From Bacillota bacterium (lineage in GTDB: Bacteria > Bacillota > UBA4882 > UBA8346), in contig JAEYRX010000004.1 of assembly GCA_023435225.1 (NCBI GenBank), positions 1 through 64,000 on the forward strand: a stretch of 64,000 bases of DNA. Reading direction: 5' to 3'. Within the stretch, counting starts at the first letter, position 1. Every line of letters begins with the position of its first letter. The position numbers and the translations under genes are program-made. Under the pieces are notes generated by a model, which saw nothing but the letters and a program-made list of their open reading frames with translations, was not told the DNA's origin and made no database searches. Below, piece by piece: positions 52,180 through 59,724 of this stretch.

Positions 52180-53215
52180 ACAACAAACGAGCAGAGAAAC
52201 AGTTGGGATAAACGCTGTCGAAGAAATTACACTTATCACCCACAACCCTTTCCGACCGAGTACGTATGAAGTACAAGGCAAAACTTATACTTCTTCTTGC
52301 CTTAGCTGCTTGAACCCGATGTGCATGAAGTTCCATCCTCGTGAATTGGAATTGCATGATGAAAGGCTGAACGACTTTCCAGCAGATATGGATGATTCTG
52401 TCTGCCCGACAAACGCTTTATTTTGGGAGCGTGGTAACCGGGTCCCTACTGTCATACCCGAGTATTGTATCAACTGTGGTATTTGTGCACGGCGATGTCC
52501 GACCGGAGCAATATATTCTAATGGCAACTCTGCTGTTGTCCATACCGACGAGCAGAACGTGACGTTTCAACCAGCGTCTTTGGACAATGCGACCCACCAG
52601 GAAGAGCAGATACGTCGACTTTTGGTTTGTCAGCATGCTGGGCGCTATCTTGACGTAACTGAAAGAACGGTGGGCAATCTCTACACAAAGATGACAGGGC
52701 AACAAACAAACGCACAATTTCCAAACCTGATCGTTCGCAACCTGTTTCTCGTTTTGGGTAACCGATGTATTATACGAAGGCGCGGAGATGTATATTTCCG
52801 CATTGACGGAATACTGGAGGACACGCCCACCGTTGGTCTCACTGAGGTCGAATTTAGTAATGCCTCACTCGAGTCACCGCGTGCAGTGCTTGACGATATC
52901 GCTGTCTTGTCAACAAGGTACGGTATTGACCGGCGACAGATAAAGCCGTTCATCATATCCTTAGAGTTCCCAAACATCCGTACAGAGTATTGGCGCGTTA
53001 TCAAGGATATCAACGATGTCTTGGGTATCAGGATACACTCATTATCTTTGGGTGCTCTCTGCATACTGGTGTGGGGATTCTCAAATTTACCTATCGGCAA
53101 CGTAAATTTTTACGCCGATGTGGACTCGCCGACAATAAAAGAAGCGATAGAAGCCTCGTGTAAGGTGCAAATACCTGATTTAGGCGAATACGCTGTCCTC
53201 GAGCCCAGGAAATAG
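52163..53215 (+). CDS. Iron-sulfur protein with ferredoxin-type clusters and nuclease-like C-terminus
   Basis: 350 residues. Cys46, Cys49, Cys54 and Cys81 (CLSCLNPMC...CPTNAL) and Cys102, Cys105, Cys108, Cys112 (CINCGICARRCPTGAIY) make a 2x[4Fe-4S] dicluster-ferredoxin pattern. Residues about 185-310 look like a PD-(D/E)XK-fold core: RIDGILED (Asp215) and VGLTEVEFS (Glu228, Glu230; the usual Lys is replaced by Glu), then a helix. The start overlaps the nuclease gene by 17 nt, indicating coupling. I know no described type II restriction system with such a subunit. Confidence 0.8.
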   Translation: MSRVFKQQTSRETVGINAVEEITLITHNPFRPSTYEVQGKTYTSSCLSCLNPMCMKFHPRELELHDERLNDFPADMDDSVCPTNALFWERGNRVPTVIPEYCINCGICARRCPTGAIYSNGNSAVVHTDEQNVTFQPASLDNATHQEEQIRRLLVCQHAGRYLDVTERTVGNLYTKMTGQQTNAQFPNLIVRNLFLVLGNRCIIRRRGDVYFRIDGILEDTPTVGLTEVEFSNASLESPRAVLDDIAVLSTRYGIDRRQIKPFIISLEFPNIRTEYWRVIKDINDVLGIRIHSLSLGALCILVWGFSNLPIGNVNFYADVDSPTIKEAIEASCKVQIPDLGEYAVLEPRK

Positions 53216-53244
53216 TTAAACCTTGGGAAACCGCATTTTTAAAA

Positions 53245-53630
53245 CAATTATATCTTGTTTTCCTTAAAATTAACCACATAATAATACCCTTTATCATTAT
53301 CTTCTATCACAATAAGCCGGTAAACAGTTTGATCCGTAAGTACAACCATCAAATCCGTAGATGTATTTTTCTTTAATGGCTCCACCTTCAGCTCTTTTCC
53401 TGTATATTGGCTTTTAAAACCATTCTGTTTCTTAATGATGGCCATTTTTATATCGGAATCGAAAACTAATGTTGTCGTTTTTCCTAAATGTGTATAAATA
53501 TTGGTGATAACCGATGAGGAAGTAACGGTTTTAGTAATGTTTTTGACCGCAACTAATTAAAAAATACCGTATGTAATAGCGAGTATTAAACAGATTGCTA
53601 TGAGAATTTTCCATAATGAGAGCTTAATAG
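53245..53630 (-). pseudogene. Decayed paralogue of the 43252 gene
   Basis: The minus-strand frame reads LSLWKILIAICLILAITYGI, an in-frame TAA, then VAVKNITKTVTSSS, TNIYTHLGKTTTLVFDSD and VLTDQTVYRLIVIEDNDKG to the end. The same order of motifs occurs in the intact gene at 43252. It has no start and an internal stop, so only a C-terminal piece (from about 53445) could be translated. Confidence 0.65.
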
Positions 53631-53653
53631 GGCATCACCACTCTAAATCACTA

Positions 53654-53872
53654 TTATCGTTTATCTGTACGTCCAAATAAATAATCTATCGATACATTAA
53701 AGATCTCTGCTATTTTCAAAAGAGTCTCATATTTCGGTTCCCGTTGATTTTTTTCATATTTACTAATAGTTTGTTTAACAATACCTAATTTCTCTGCTAA
53801 TTGTTCTTCTGTAAAATTTGATTCCTCTCGCAATATTCTAAGTCTTTCACCGAAATTTACTTTATGTTGCAA
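53654..53872 (-). CDS. XRE-family repressor
   Basis: 72 residues with a full Cro/C1 HTH (EEQLAEKLGIVKQTISKYEKN) and the common tail FNVSIDYLFGRTDKR. It is divergent from the gene at 54073; two operators with the same half-sites lie between, one inside a consensus promoter, so it probably represses that rightward unit. Confidence 0.86.
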   Translation of the reverse strand: MQHKVNFGERLRILREESNFTEEQLAEKLGIVKQTISKYEKNQREPKYETLLKIAEIFNVSIDYLFGRTDKR

Positions 53873-53935
53873 ATATAGTCACCACCTAGAGTTATCTTAC
53901 CATAACAAAAATTTTTATTCAAACAAATGTTATTA

Positions 53936-53965
53936 TTGACAAGTCCCCATAATGGGGACTATAAT
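53936..53965 (+). promoter_or_regulatory. Consensus promoter with operator in its spacer
   Basis: TTGACA (53936-53941) and TATAAT (53960-53965), 18-nt spacer, flanking the near-palindrome GTCCCCATAATGGGGAC (53943-53959). Binding there would block polymerase. Confidence 0.85.
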
Positions 53966-54005
53966 GTAAGAAAAGGAAAATCAGGTGGATATTTTTTGTT
54001 TGCTC

Positions 54006-54022
54006 GTCCCCAAAAAGGGGAC
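54006..54022. promoter_or_regulatory. Second operator
   Basis: GTCCCCAAAAAGGGGAC has the same arms and spacing as the operator at 53943-53959, centred 63 nt downstream. Confidence 0.8.
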
Positions 54023-54072
54023 ACAGTGAGTTTATGTATGTTTGTAAGAAGAGATTTTAAGGAGGACCTATC

Positions 54073-54381
54073 ATGTTAACCAACGATAGCAAAGGCATCC
54101 AAAAATTCATCTTTGAACGTTTAGGCCAGATTCATGAAGAAATCCTTATGAATGATTCGGAATATAAGGAATTGGGAAAGAACCAAGCTGAGATATTTAA
54201 GCAACTTTTTGCCAAACTGACGCCGGAAGATAGTAAAATGCTTGATAAATACGACAGTGGCAGGATGAATCAAATGAATCGCCAGGATGAAATTATATTC
54301 AGTCAGGGACTGATGGACGGGATGGCGCTGGGCTATTGGGTGGCGGTGGTAGTGCAGGGATCAGGGAAAATTGTTATTTAA
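54073..54381 (+). CDS. Small helical protein (DUF6809-like)
   Basis: 102 residues, containing EYKELGKNQAEIFKQLFAKL and a C-terminal DEIIFSQGLMDGMALG helix. It resembles small proteins of Firmicute prophages and ICEs (DUF6809 type), which I assign tentatively. TAAGGAGG precedes the start. A similar protein is encoded at 54877, with a four-helix-bundle gene between them. Confidence 0.65.
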   Translation: MLTNDSKGIQKFIFERLGQIHEEILMNDSEYKELGKNQAEIFKQLFAKLTPEDSKMLDKYDSGRMNQMNRQDEIIFSQGLMDGMALGYWVAVVVQGSGKIVI

Positions 54382-54467
54382 GCGGTTCAGAAGTTTGAAT
54401 TTAGAAGTGTGAAGTGCGAAAATTAGATCTGGGGAGAAATTAAGATTTAAAGGGGTGGATGTTACTA

Positions 54468-54824
54468 ATGAAAAGTGATTTACCGGAAAGGACTTATAGG
54501 TTTGCAGTTGAGATTGTAAAGTTATGTCGGATGATGGATGAAAAGCCGGGAGTTTCACGGACGTTGGCAAATCAGTTACTACGTTCAGGTACTTCGATTG
54601 GGGCTAATGTTGAAGAGGGGCAATCAAGCCAAAGTGAAGCGGATTTCATTGCAAAGTATAGTATCGCCTGTAAAGAGGCGAGGGAAACGCATTATTGGTT
54701 AAGACTGTTAGTTGATTCAGTAGTTGTTACGAAAGAGCAAGTATCAGGATTAATGAATGAATGTAACCAATTAATCTCGATTTTAACAACAATAATAAAG
54801 AAATTGAAAGTGAAGCAGGTTTAA
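54468..54824 (+). CDS. Four-helix-bundle protein (23S rRNA-IVS family)
   Basis: 118 residues. YRFAVEIVKLCR, QLLRSGTSIGANVEEGQ and FIAKYSIACKEARETHYWL are characteristic of the S23/IVS four-helix-bundle family. Its role is unclear; members are often found in intervening sequences. ATG 54468 has proper spacing to AAAGGGGTGG. It is flanked by imperfect inverted repeats of AAGTTTGAA/GTGTGAAGTG type (about 54389-54418 and 54828-54858), suggesting a mobile cassette. Confidence 0.88.
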   Translation: MKSDLPERTYRFAVEIVKLCRMMDEKPGVSRTLANQLLRSGTSIGANVEEGQSSQSEADFIAKYSIACKEARETHYWLRLLVDSVVVTKEQVSGLMNECNQLISILTTIIKKLKVKQV

Positions 54825-54876
54825 ATTTTCAAACTTCAAACTTCACCATTCACACTTTCAATCTGGAGGATTGACT

Positions 54877-55188
54877 ATGGCCGACTTTGCATTTACCATC
54901 ACCGAAAGCGAGTCAATGGTTGATTTGGATGAATATCTGGATTATTTGATTGTAGAACGCTGTAATGAAATTTATTATAAACTTGTTGATCACAATACCG
55001 AATATAAGGCTCTCCAAAGTCAACTGGAGGGTTGTTTTAAAGAACTCCTTCAAATGATCCCGGAACCGGCGCAGAATATCGTGAATGAAAAATTATGGAT
55101 TATCATTGGCTCATTGGAGATGCTACTGCCGAGGATTACATATAAACAAGCGGTAAAAGACGTGTTGAGGTTGAAGGAGTGGGTGTAG
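54877..55188 (+). CDS. Small helical protein, similar to 54073 product
   Basis: 103 residues: LDEYLDYLIVERCNEIYYKL and a motif EYKALQSQLEGCFKELLQMI equivalent to the one in the 54073 product, with loosely matching C-termini. ATG 54877 follows GGAGG at 9 nt. The pair probably derives from duplication. Function unknown. Confidence 0.6.
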   Translation: MADFAFTITESESMVDLDEYLDYLIVERCNEIYYKLVDHNTEYKALQSQLEGCFKELLQMIPEPAQNIVNEKLWIIIGSLEMLLPRITYKQAVKDVLRLKEWV

Positions 55189-55260
55189 GAATAAAGCAGG
55201 ATTTTTATTCCATACGACGAAAATTCTATGATAAATAGCCTCTTCAAGGAGTACAACTAA

Positions 55261-56007
55261 ATGCCTTACACCGCTTATATTGAAGAAGCCGGAGATGAAG
55301 GATTGGGAAAAGGTTCCCGTTGGTTTATCGTCGGAGCTGTTATAGTTGATAAATCCAAAGATTTAGCTGTCAGCCGGTGCATCGATGGAATTAAGTCAAA
55401 GTATCAATTGCAGCCTCCGGAAGCCCCCATTCATTGGCGTAATATCAAACATACAAGTATTCGGCGCGGAATAATTGATTGTCTTGCCGAACATGAATTT
55501 CATATTTCCTATGTGGTTTGCGATACCTATCATGATGAAATAATAAATAGTACTTTACGAGGAAGCGGACGGCTTTATTTTTATTTAGCCAGGATTTTAA
55601 TAGAGAGAATTTCCTGGTTTGGAGCCGAACTGGGGGAAACGGTGGATTTGGTTTTCGCCAACCGTTCCAATATATTATATCGTGATCTTAAGGAATATCT
55701 CGCTCTACTGTTAAATGATCGTACCTGCCAGATTAAACCCGGTATAATTGATATCAACCGGATATCCTGCCGGAATGTTGGGCAGCTCAAATTGTTACAA
55801 GTGTCGGATATTTGCAATAGCTCTTGTTTTAATGCTCTTGAAATCGATAAATATGGTTATTATGAAGACCGGTATCTGCTTAGTTTATCCGCAAAATTAT
55901 ACCGGCGCAAAAAGAACCTCTTTAGTTATGGATTAAAATTTCTCCCCGGAAATCTTCATCAATCGGCAGAATTACTTGAGACCTATCCTTGGCTTAAAAA
56001 GATATAA
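55261..56007 (+). CDS. DUF3800 family protein
   Basis: 248 residues. The N-terminal acidic motif (IEEAGDEGLGKGSRWFIVGA), a mid VVCDTYHDE and QVSDICNSS with acidic residues are typical of DUF3800, whose members look like RNase-H-fold nucleases related to defence islands and mobile elements. Activity is unproven. The start follows CAAGGAG. Directly downstream is a multi-stem RNA-like structure (56013-56097); several RNA motifs are known to accompany DUF3800 genes. Confidence 0.82.
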   Translation: MPYTAYIEEAGDEGLGKGSRWFIVGAVIVDKSKDLAVSRCIDGIKSKYQLQPPEAPIHWRNIKHTSIRRGIIDCLAEHEFHISYVVCDTYHDEIINSTLRGSGRLYFYLARILIERISWFGAELGETVDLVFANRSNILYRDLKEYLALLLNDRTCQIKPGIIDINRISCRNVGQLKLLQVSDICNSSCFNALEIDKYGYYEDRYLLSLSAKLYRRKKNLFSYGLKFLPGNLHQSAELLETYPWLKKI

Positions 56008-56012
56008 AAAAA

Positions 56013-56097
56013 CAGGCCCCGAGACTCAAGGAACCCACACGTCGAAGCGTGCTGCCGGCTATTAACCGACCTTGAGTTTTGTCCTCGCGCATGCCTG
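56013..56097 (+). ncRNA. Structured RNA-like element downstream of DUF3800
   Basis: Nested stems: CAGGC (56013-56017) with GCCTG (56093-56097); ACTCAAGG (56024-56031) with CCTTGAGT (56070-56077); an internal hairpin CACG/CGTG with loop TCGAAG (56038-56051); and CCGG..CCG about 56054-56069. Context and shape recall the DUF3800-associated RNA motifs reported from comparative genomics. I cannot align it to a particular model. Confidence 0.55.
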
Positions 56098-56190
56098 CAT
56101 TTATTAGTATATTTTATTCTACCTTAAGTATGCCACATCCTTCTTAATCGGTCAAGTTTTTTAAAACTTTATCATTAAATCATTATAATA

Positions 56191-56385
56191 TTAAGACCGT
56201 ATACCGAGTATTTTTTTGATTACACCCCAAAAACCCTTAAATATATGATAAATACCCAGCAATATCTTCTCGGTTCGCCACTTTATTAATTCAATCAAAC
56301 TAAACTCAAATACGCAATATGATTCACTGCAATTTCGCCAGTTTTTGCAACCGGCGCATTTGAAAAGCCGCTCAAACATTTTCAT
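56191..56385 (-). CDS. Small hypothetical protein under a predicted c-di-GMP riboswitch
   Basis: 64 residues from ATG 56385, preceded by AGAAGG. It has four cysteines in the N-terminal third (KCAGCKNWRNCSESYC), suggesting metal or disulfide bonding, and an amphipathic helix (LGIYHIFKGFWGVIKKILG) at the end. Family not recognised. The riboswitch-like element at 56445-56525 lies just upstream on the same strand. Confidence 0.55.
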   Translation of the reverse strand: MKMFERLFKCAGCKNWRNCSESYCVFEFSLIELIKWRTEKILLGIYHIFKGFWGVIKKILGIRS

Positions 56386-56444
56386 TACCTTCTTTTGATT
56401 AATATTGTCTTATCCAAAAAAGCAAACAAAAAACAACCTAATTT

Positions 56445-56525
56445 AGGCAACCTGGCAATCTTGGCTTTCGCGTTAGACCCACGGCTTTGCGTCTCCGGCT
56501 TTCGCCGGATTTGCTATTATCTATT
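56445..56525 (-). ncRNA. c-di-GMP-I (GEMM) riboswitch-like element
   Basis: On the minus strand: AGCAAATCC, a CCGGC-GAAA-GCCGG hairpin, GAGACGCAAAGCC, GTGGGTCTA and a closing GCCAAGATTGCCAGGTTGCC. These follow the GEMM-I order (GCAAACC, GNRA loop, GGGACGCAAAGCC, then the GCC..G..GCC arm with tetraloop receptor). A palindromic CCTAAATTAGG with TTGTTTTTTG follows, possibly an expression platform. I cannot assign c-di-GMP versus cGAMP selectivity. Confidence 0.8.
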
Positions 56526-56837
56526 ATGTTGTCTTAAAGATTTTGAATTAAGTCTTTGAATTATAAAATGATTTTACTATATATACCGATATTATTCAAG
56601 GAAAGGCTGATTTTACCAGGGCATTCCAGCTGAGTCGTTCTCCATATTGATAAAAAAGGAGCCTGGTTTCTCCAGGCCAAGAATGTGTGTCGGTTTGTCG
56701 TTGACAAAAAATTAGGGGCTATTGTGGCGCCCCTGCCATACTTAAATTTTATTCTATTCCTTTCCAGGAAACTCCTGCTAAAAGAATAAAAAGATTTGTT
56801 TTATCTGCCTATTCATCCTTTTCCTCTCATTATAGGG

Positions 56838-56950
56838 GTTTTCCCGATTGCCAAGGGGCGAACATATCCTCCCGGAAAGGTTATTGCGAAGGTAGGCCGG
56901 TCCGGTATCCTTCGCCAAGACCATCCTTGACAACTGGAACCGGGAAAACG
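56838..56950 (+). promoter_or_regulatory. Structured leader element, copy C
   Basis: Shares GAACATATCCTCCCGG and AGGCCGGTCCGGTATCC with copies B and D. Outer arms are GTTTTCCCG and CGGGAAAAC, and inner arms CAAGG/CCTTG; these arms differ from copy B but still pair. A short GTG-started frame follows. Confidence 0.6.
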
Positions 56951-56976
56951 ATAAGCCCCGAAGAGAAAATGGATGG

Positions 56977-57153
56977 GTGTTCAATACAGACCGTATTGAG
57001 TTTGAAAACTTTTTGATATTCGTAACAGGCTCATGTTATATTGCTATTAACCATAGAGGAAATCCAATTTTCGCTTATTTTTATAGGGAAAAAAATAAAA
57101 TGGCAGGGCTCAGGTGGGGAACGAAAAAGAGTATGGAAAGTAAAAAAGGTTAG
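56977..57153 (+). CDS. Possible small protein after leader element C
   Basis: 58 residues from GTG 56977 to TAG 57151-57153: FNTDRIEFENFLIFVTGSCY then FAYFYREKNKMAGLRWG. It is protein-like but its ribosome binding site is weak. It may be a remnant of a gene once driven by leader element C. Confidence 0.4.
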   Translation: MFNTDRIEFENFLIFVTGSCYIAINHRGNPIFAYFYREKNKMAGLRWGTKKSMESKKG

Positions 57154-57192
57154 CTTATTGGCATCCTTTTTTATTAACAAGATCCTCCAAAT

Positions 57193-57477
57193 TTAAAATT
57201 GGAACCGAAACAAGGCAATCGATAAACCAATTAAAAGTCCTAACAAAAAAGAGCTTATAAAATTTGTTTTGATTCCTAAACCAGTTTCATGAATCGATGA
57301 AGATGAATAAGAAGGGTTTTTAGTTGATTCAAAGTTTTGTGAGTTTGATTCACTTGACGTAAAGGGAATTTTTTTAGTAAAGTTACTGGCGGCCTGAGAC
57401 AATTTTTCCAGCATATCTTTACCAATAGAAGAATTAAGAAGTTGTATAATGGCCGTCAATTGTTCAATATTAAACAT
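57193..57477 (-). CDS. Hypothetical tail-anchored protein
   Basis: 94 residues with an N-terminal helix (IEQLTAIIQLLNSSIGKDM), a Ser-rich linker and one C-terminal TM (ISSFLLGLLIGLSIALF). AGGGAGAG precedes the start. No recognised family. Confidence 0.55.
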   Translation of the reverse strand: MFNIEQLTAIIQLLNSSIGKDMLEKLSQAASNFTKKIPFTSSESNSQNFESTKNPSYSSSSIHETGLGIKTNFISSFLLGLLIGLSIALFRFQF

Positions 57478-57685
57478 CGGACTGCTCTCCCTTCAACTTT
57501 AAAAAACAGACCAACCCCTGATATCAACTGATATACTTTATGAATCCCAAGCTAATAAATAACTGGGATTTTATAATTTTAATATTAGACTTCTCTTAAA
57601 AGCCTAAGTCAAAGAATAATTCCCTAATTCTTTAACGCTTTTAAAAACCATGTCTGCCTATTCATCCTTTTCCTCTCATTATAGG

Positions 57686-57800
57686 GGTTTTCCCGATTGT
57701 CAAGGGGCGAACATATCCTCCCGGAATGGTTATTACGAAAGTAGGCCGGTCCGGTATCCTTCGCCAAGACCACCCTTGACAACTGGAATTGTGAAAACCC
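57686..57800 (+). promoter_or_regulatory. Structured leader element, copy D
   Basis: GTCAAGGG (about 57699-57706) pairs with CCCTTGAC (about 57773-57780), and outer GGGGTTTTC with GAAAACCCC. The inner core GAACATATCCTCCCGG to GGCCGGTCCGGTATCC is identical to copy C apart from a few bases. It ends about 35 nt before the gene at 57834. Confidence 0.65.
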
Positions 57801-57833
57801 CAGGCCCCGAAGAGAAAAAGGATGGTGCAAAAG

Positions 57834-58232
57834 ATGTCTAAAGTCATTGAATTGAATGAATTATTTGGGGAAGTTATCTGTAGTTATACCAGGAAGCAAG
57901 CGCTGGAAGATGGGATGTTGGTCGATTTGAACCAATTTATCCCGCTTCCGGAATCCGGGTATAAATATCCGGTGGCTTGTACCGTTGCCGTATGGGGGAT
58001 CATTGAAACTGCGGTAAAGAACCCTAAATACGGTAATGATTACGCCGGAATTGTTTGGGATATCCTGCAAATGTCCCGGAATTGCCCGACTAAAAAATGG
58101 TCGACCGGTTGTTTGTTTCAAGTGGTTATTATCGGGGCCGGTCCGAAAAAGATATTCACCTTCAAAATCGAGTGCGGTTCGGGGGATCAAGGGGAGCCAG
58201 TCTTGACGATTATGTTGCCGGAAGAAGATTAG
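57834..58232 (+). CDS. DUF6573-like accessory protein
   Basis: 132 residues. The motif YTRKQALEDGMLVDLNQFIP and YKYPVACTVAVWGIIETAV matches the DUF6573-type proteins of plasmids and conjugative elements (about 110-140 residues; assignment from memory). Function unknown, presumably a leading-region or anti-defence type protein by context. ATG 57834 lies 12 nt downstream of an alternative in-frame ATG 57822. A decayed copy lies at 60590-60971. Confidence 0.7.
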   Translation: MSKVIELNELFGEVICSYTRKQALEDGMLVDLNQFIPLPESGYKYPVACTVAVWGIIETAVKNPKYGNDYAGIVWDILQMSRNCPTKKWSTGCLFQVVIIGAGPKKIFTFKIECGSGDQGEPVLTIMLPEED

Positions 58233-58317
58233 AAAGTTGAAGCCGGAGGGGAGATCCTTTCCGGTTTTTTTATGTTTATATAAACCCCATAAAATCAGCT
58301 TCCTGTCATTTAATTCA

Positions 58318-59676
58318 CTATATTTTAAATAGTTTAATTGCAAAGTCCAATTCCACATCTTTTCCATTCAAATATTCTTGGATTGTCGGAGTAACAACAT
58401 AATCCGGAGATATTCCTCTTCCGAAAGGCAATCCTGAAACATCAGTACGGTATATTCGGGATGATATTTCTAAATTTAATTTAGTATTTGCTAAGGTAAA
58501 GTCTTTATAATTTACAGTGTAACCCTGACAAATATAAGAGCCTCCGGTTTCTTCTCCAATAAAAATCCCAATTTTATTTGATTTTAACACTGAACATAAA
58601 AGGCCGGTTGCCGAATAGCTTCCACCATTGATTAGAATATATAAATTGCCTTTAAAGGAATTTTTGGCCGGTTTTATCTTTAAAAAATCGTTTTTCGAAT
58701 TTCCTGCTCCGAAAGTTGGAACAAAATAAGGAGTTTGTTTTGCGATAAGGTGAGAAAAAAGATAGGTTGAACAATCATCATAACCACCCTTGTTATAACG
58801 CAAATCCAGGATTAGATTAGTTATTTTATGCTCTTTAATTCTTTTAAAAAATTCATCTATATAGTTTTTAAAGTTTTGGATCTCTTCCGGCTTGTAAAAA
58901 CCAAATGACGGCACTTTTAGAATTGCATAGTTATTATTAATAATTTGGTTATCCAATGGTGATTTATATGGTAACTGGTTTTTAGTAAACACCTTTGGTA
59001 ATAAAACTCCGGGAATAGATTTTTTATCAATATCACCGTTGTTCGGGTTTCTATATGTTATTACAAACTCTTCCGAATCATCAATATAATAATAATAAAG
59101 CTGAGCAAATAGGAAATTGATCTTATAGTACTTATGCGTTAAATTTTGGCCATCGGAAGATACATTAGCAAGTAAAACACTGATAATATCTTTAATATCT
59201 TTTCCGTTAATATTTAGAATTTCCGAGCCCAAAGGAATACCGATGTTAAAATAATCTTTATAAACATATATTTTATTATTTATTAGCTTAATAGTAAGCG
59301 GAAAAACTTGTCGTTTACTGAAGATATTATTTATATATGTATTGGAAAGGCTTATTGATGAATGGGCACAGTTCAATTTAGAAACAAGTGGCGATACTAC
59401 CCGGTAAAACTCCAATTCATTCATACCATCATGCAATAAAGACCTCCGGGCGGACGCTAAGTCATTAAATTCATCCATTTTAACAAATACTTTAGAGTGA
59501 TATGAATTAATAAGTTTAATAAGTAAATCATAGTCTTCCTGGACTTCGCCTAAAGAAAAGGACTTTTCCTTCTGTGGTAAACTTGTTCCATTAGCTAAAC
59601 TGTTGGGACTAATGAATATGGTAGTTAAGAATATGCAAAAAATGAAATATTTCCATCGAGCCAAATAAACACTCAT
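58318..59676 (-). CDS. S41-family peptidase (C-terminal processing type)
   Basis: 452 residues. Signal peptide (about 1-27), a tricorn-like N-terminal region, and an S41 core with LILDLRYNKGGY (about 270) and the Ser nucleophile in NGGSYSATGLL (about 335); EETGG follows. It is probably secreted or membrane-attached, cleaving C-termini of proteins. The start follows AAAGGAG. It begins the return to chromosome-like genes. Confidence 0.88.
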   Translation of the reverse strand: MSVYLARWKYFIFCIFLTTIFISPNSLANGTSLPQKEKSFSLGEVQEDYDLLIKLINSYHSKVFVKMDEFNDLASARRSLLHDGMNELEFYRVVSPLVSKLNCAHSSISLSNTYINNIFSKRQVFPLTIKLINNKIYVYKDYFNIGIPLGSEILNINGKDIKDIISVLLANVSSDGQNLTHKYYKINFLFAQLYYYYIDDSEEFVITYRNPNNGDIDKKSIPGVLLPKVFTKNQLPYKSPLDNQIINNNYAILKVPSFGFYKPEEIQNFKNYIDEFFKRIKEHKITNLILDLRYNKGGYDDCSTYLFSHLIAKQTPYFVPTFGAGNSKNDFLKIKPAKNSFKGNLYILINGGSYSATGLLCSVLKSNKIGIFIGEETGGSYICQGYTVNYKDFTLANTKLNLEISSRIYRTDVSGLPFGRGISPDYVVTPTIQEYLNGKDVELDFAIKLFKI

Positions 59677-59724
59677 ATTGATACTCCTTTGTTCACTCTA
59701 TTTTTCCATAATATCTCCATACAA

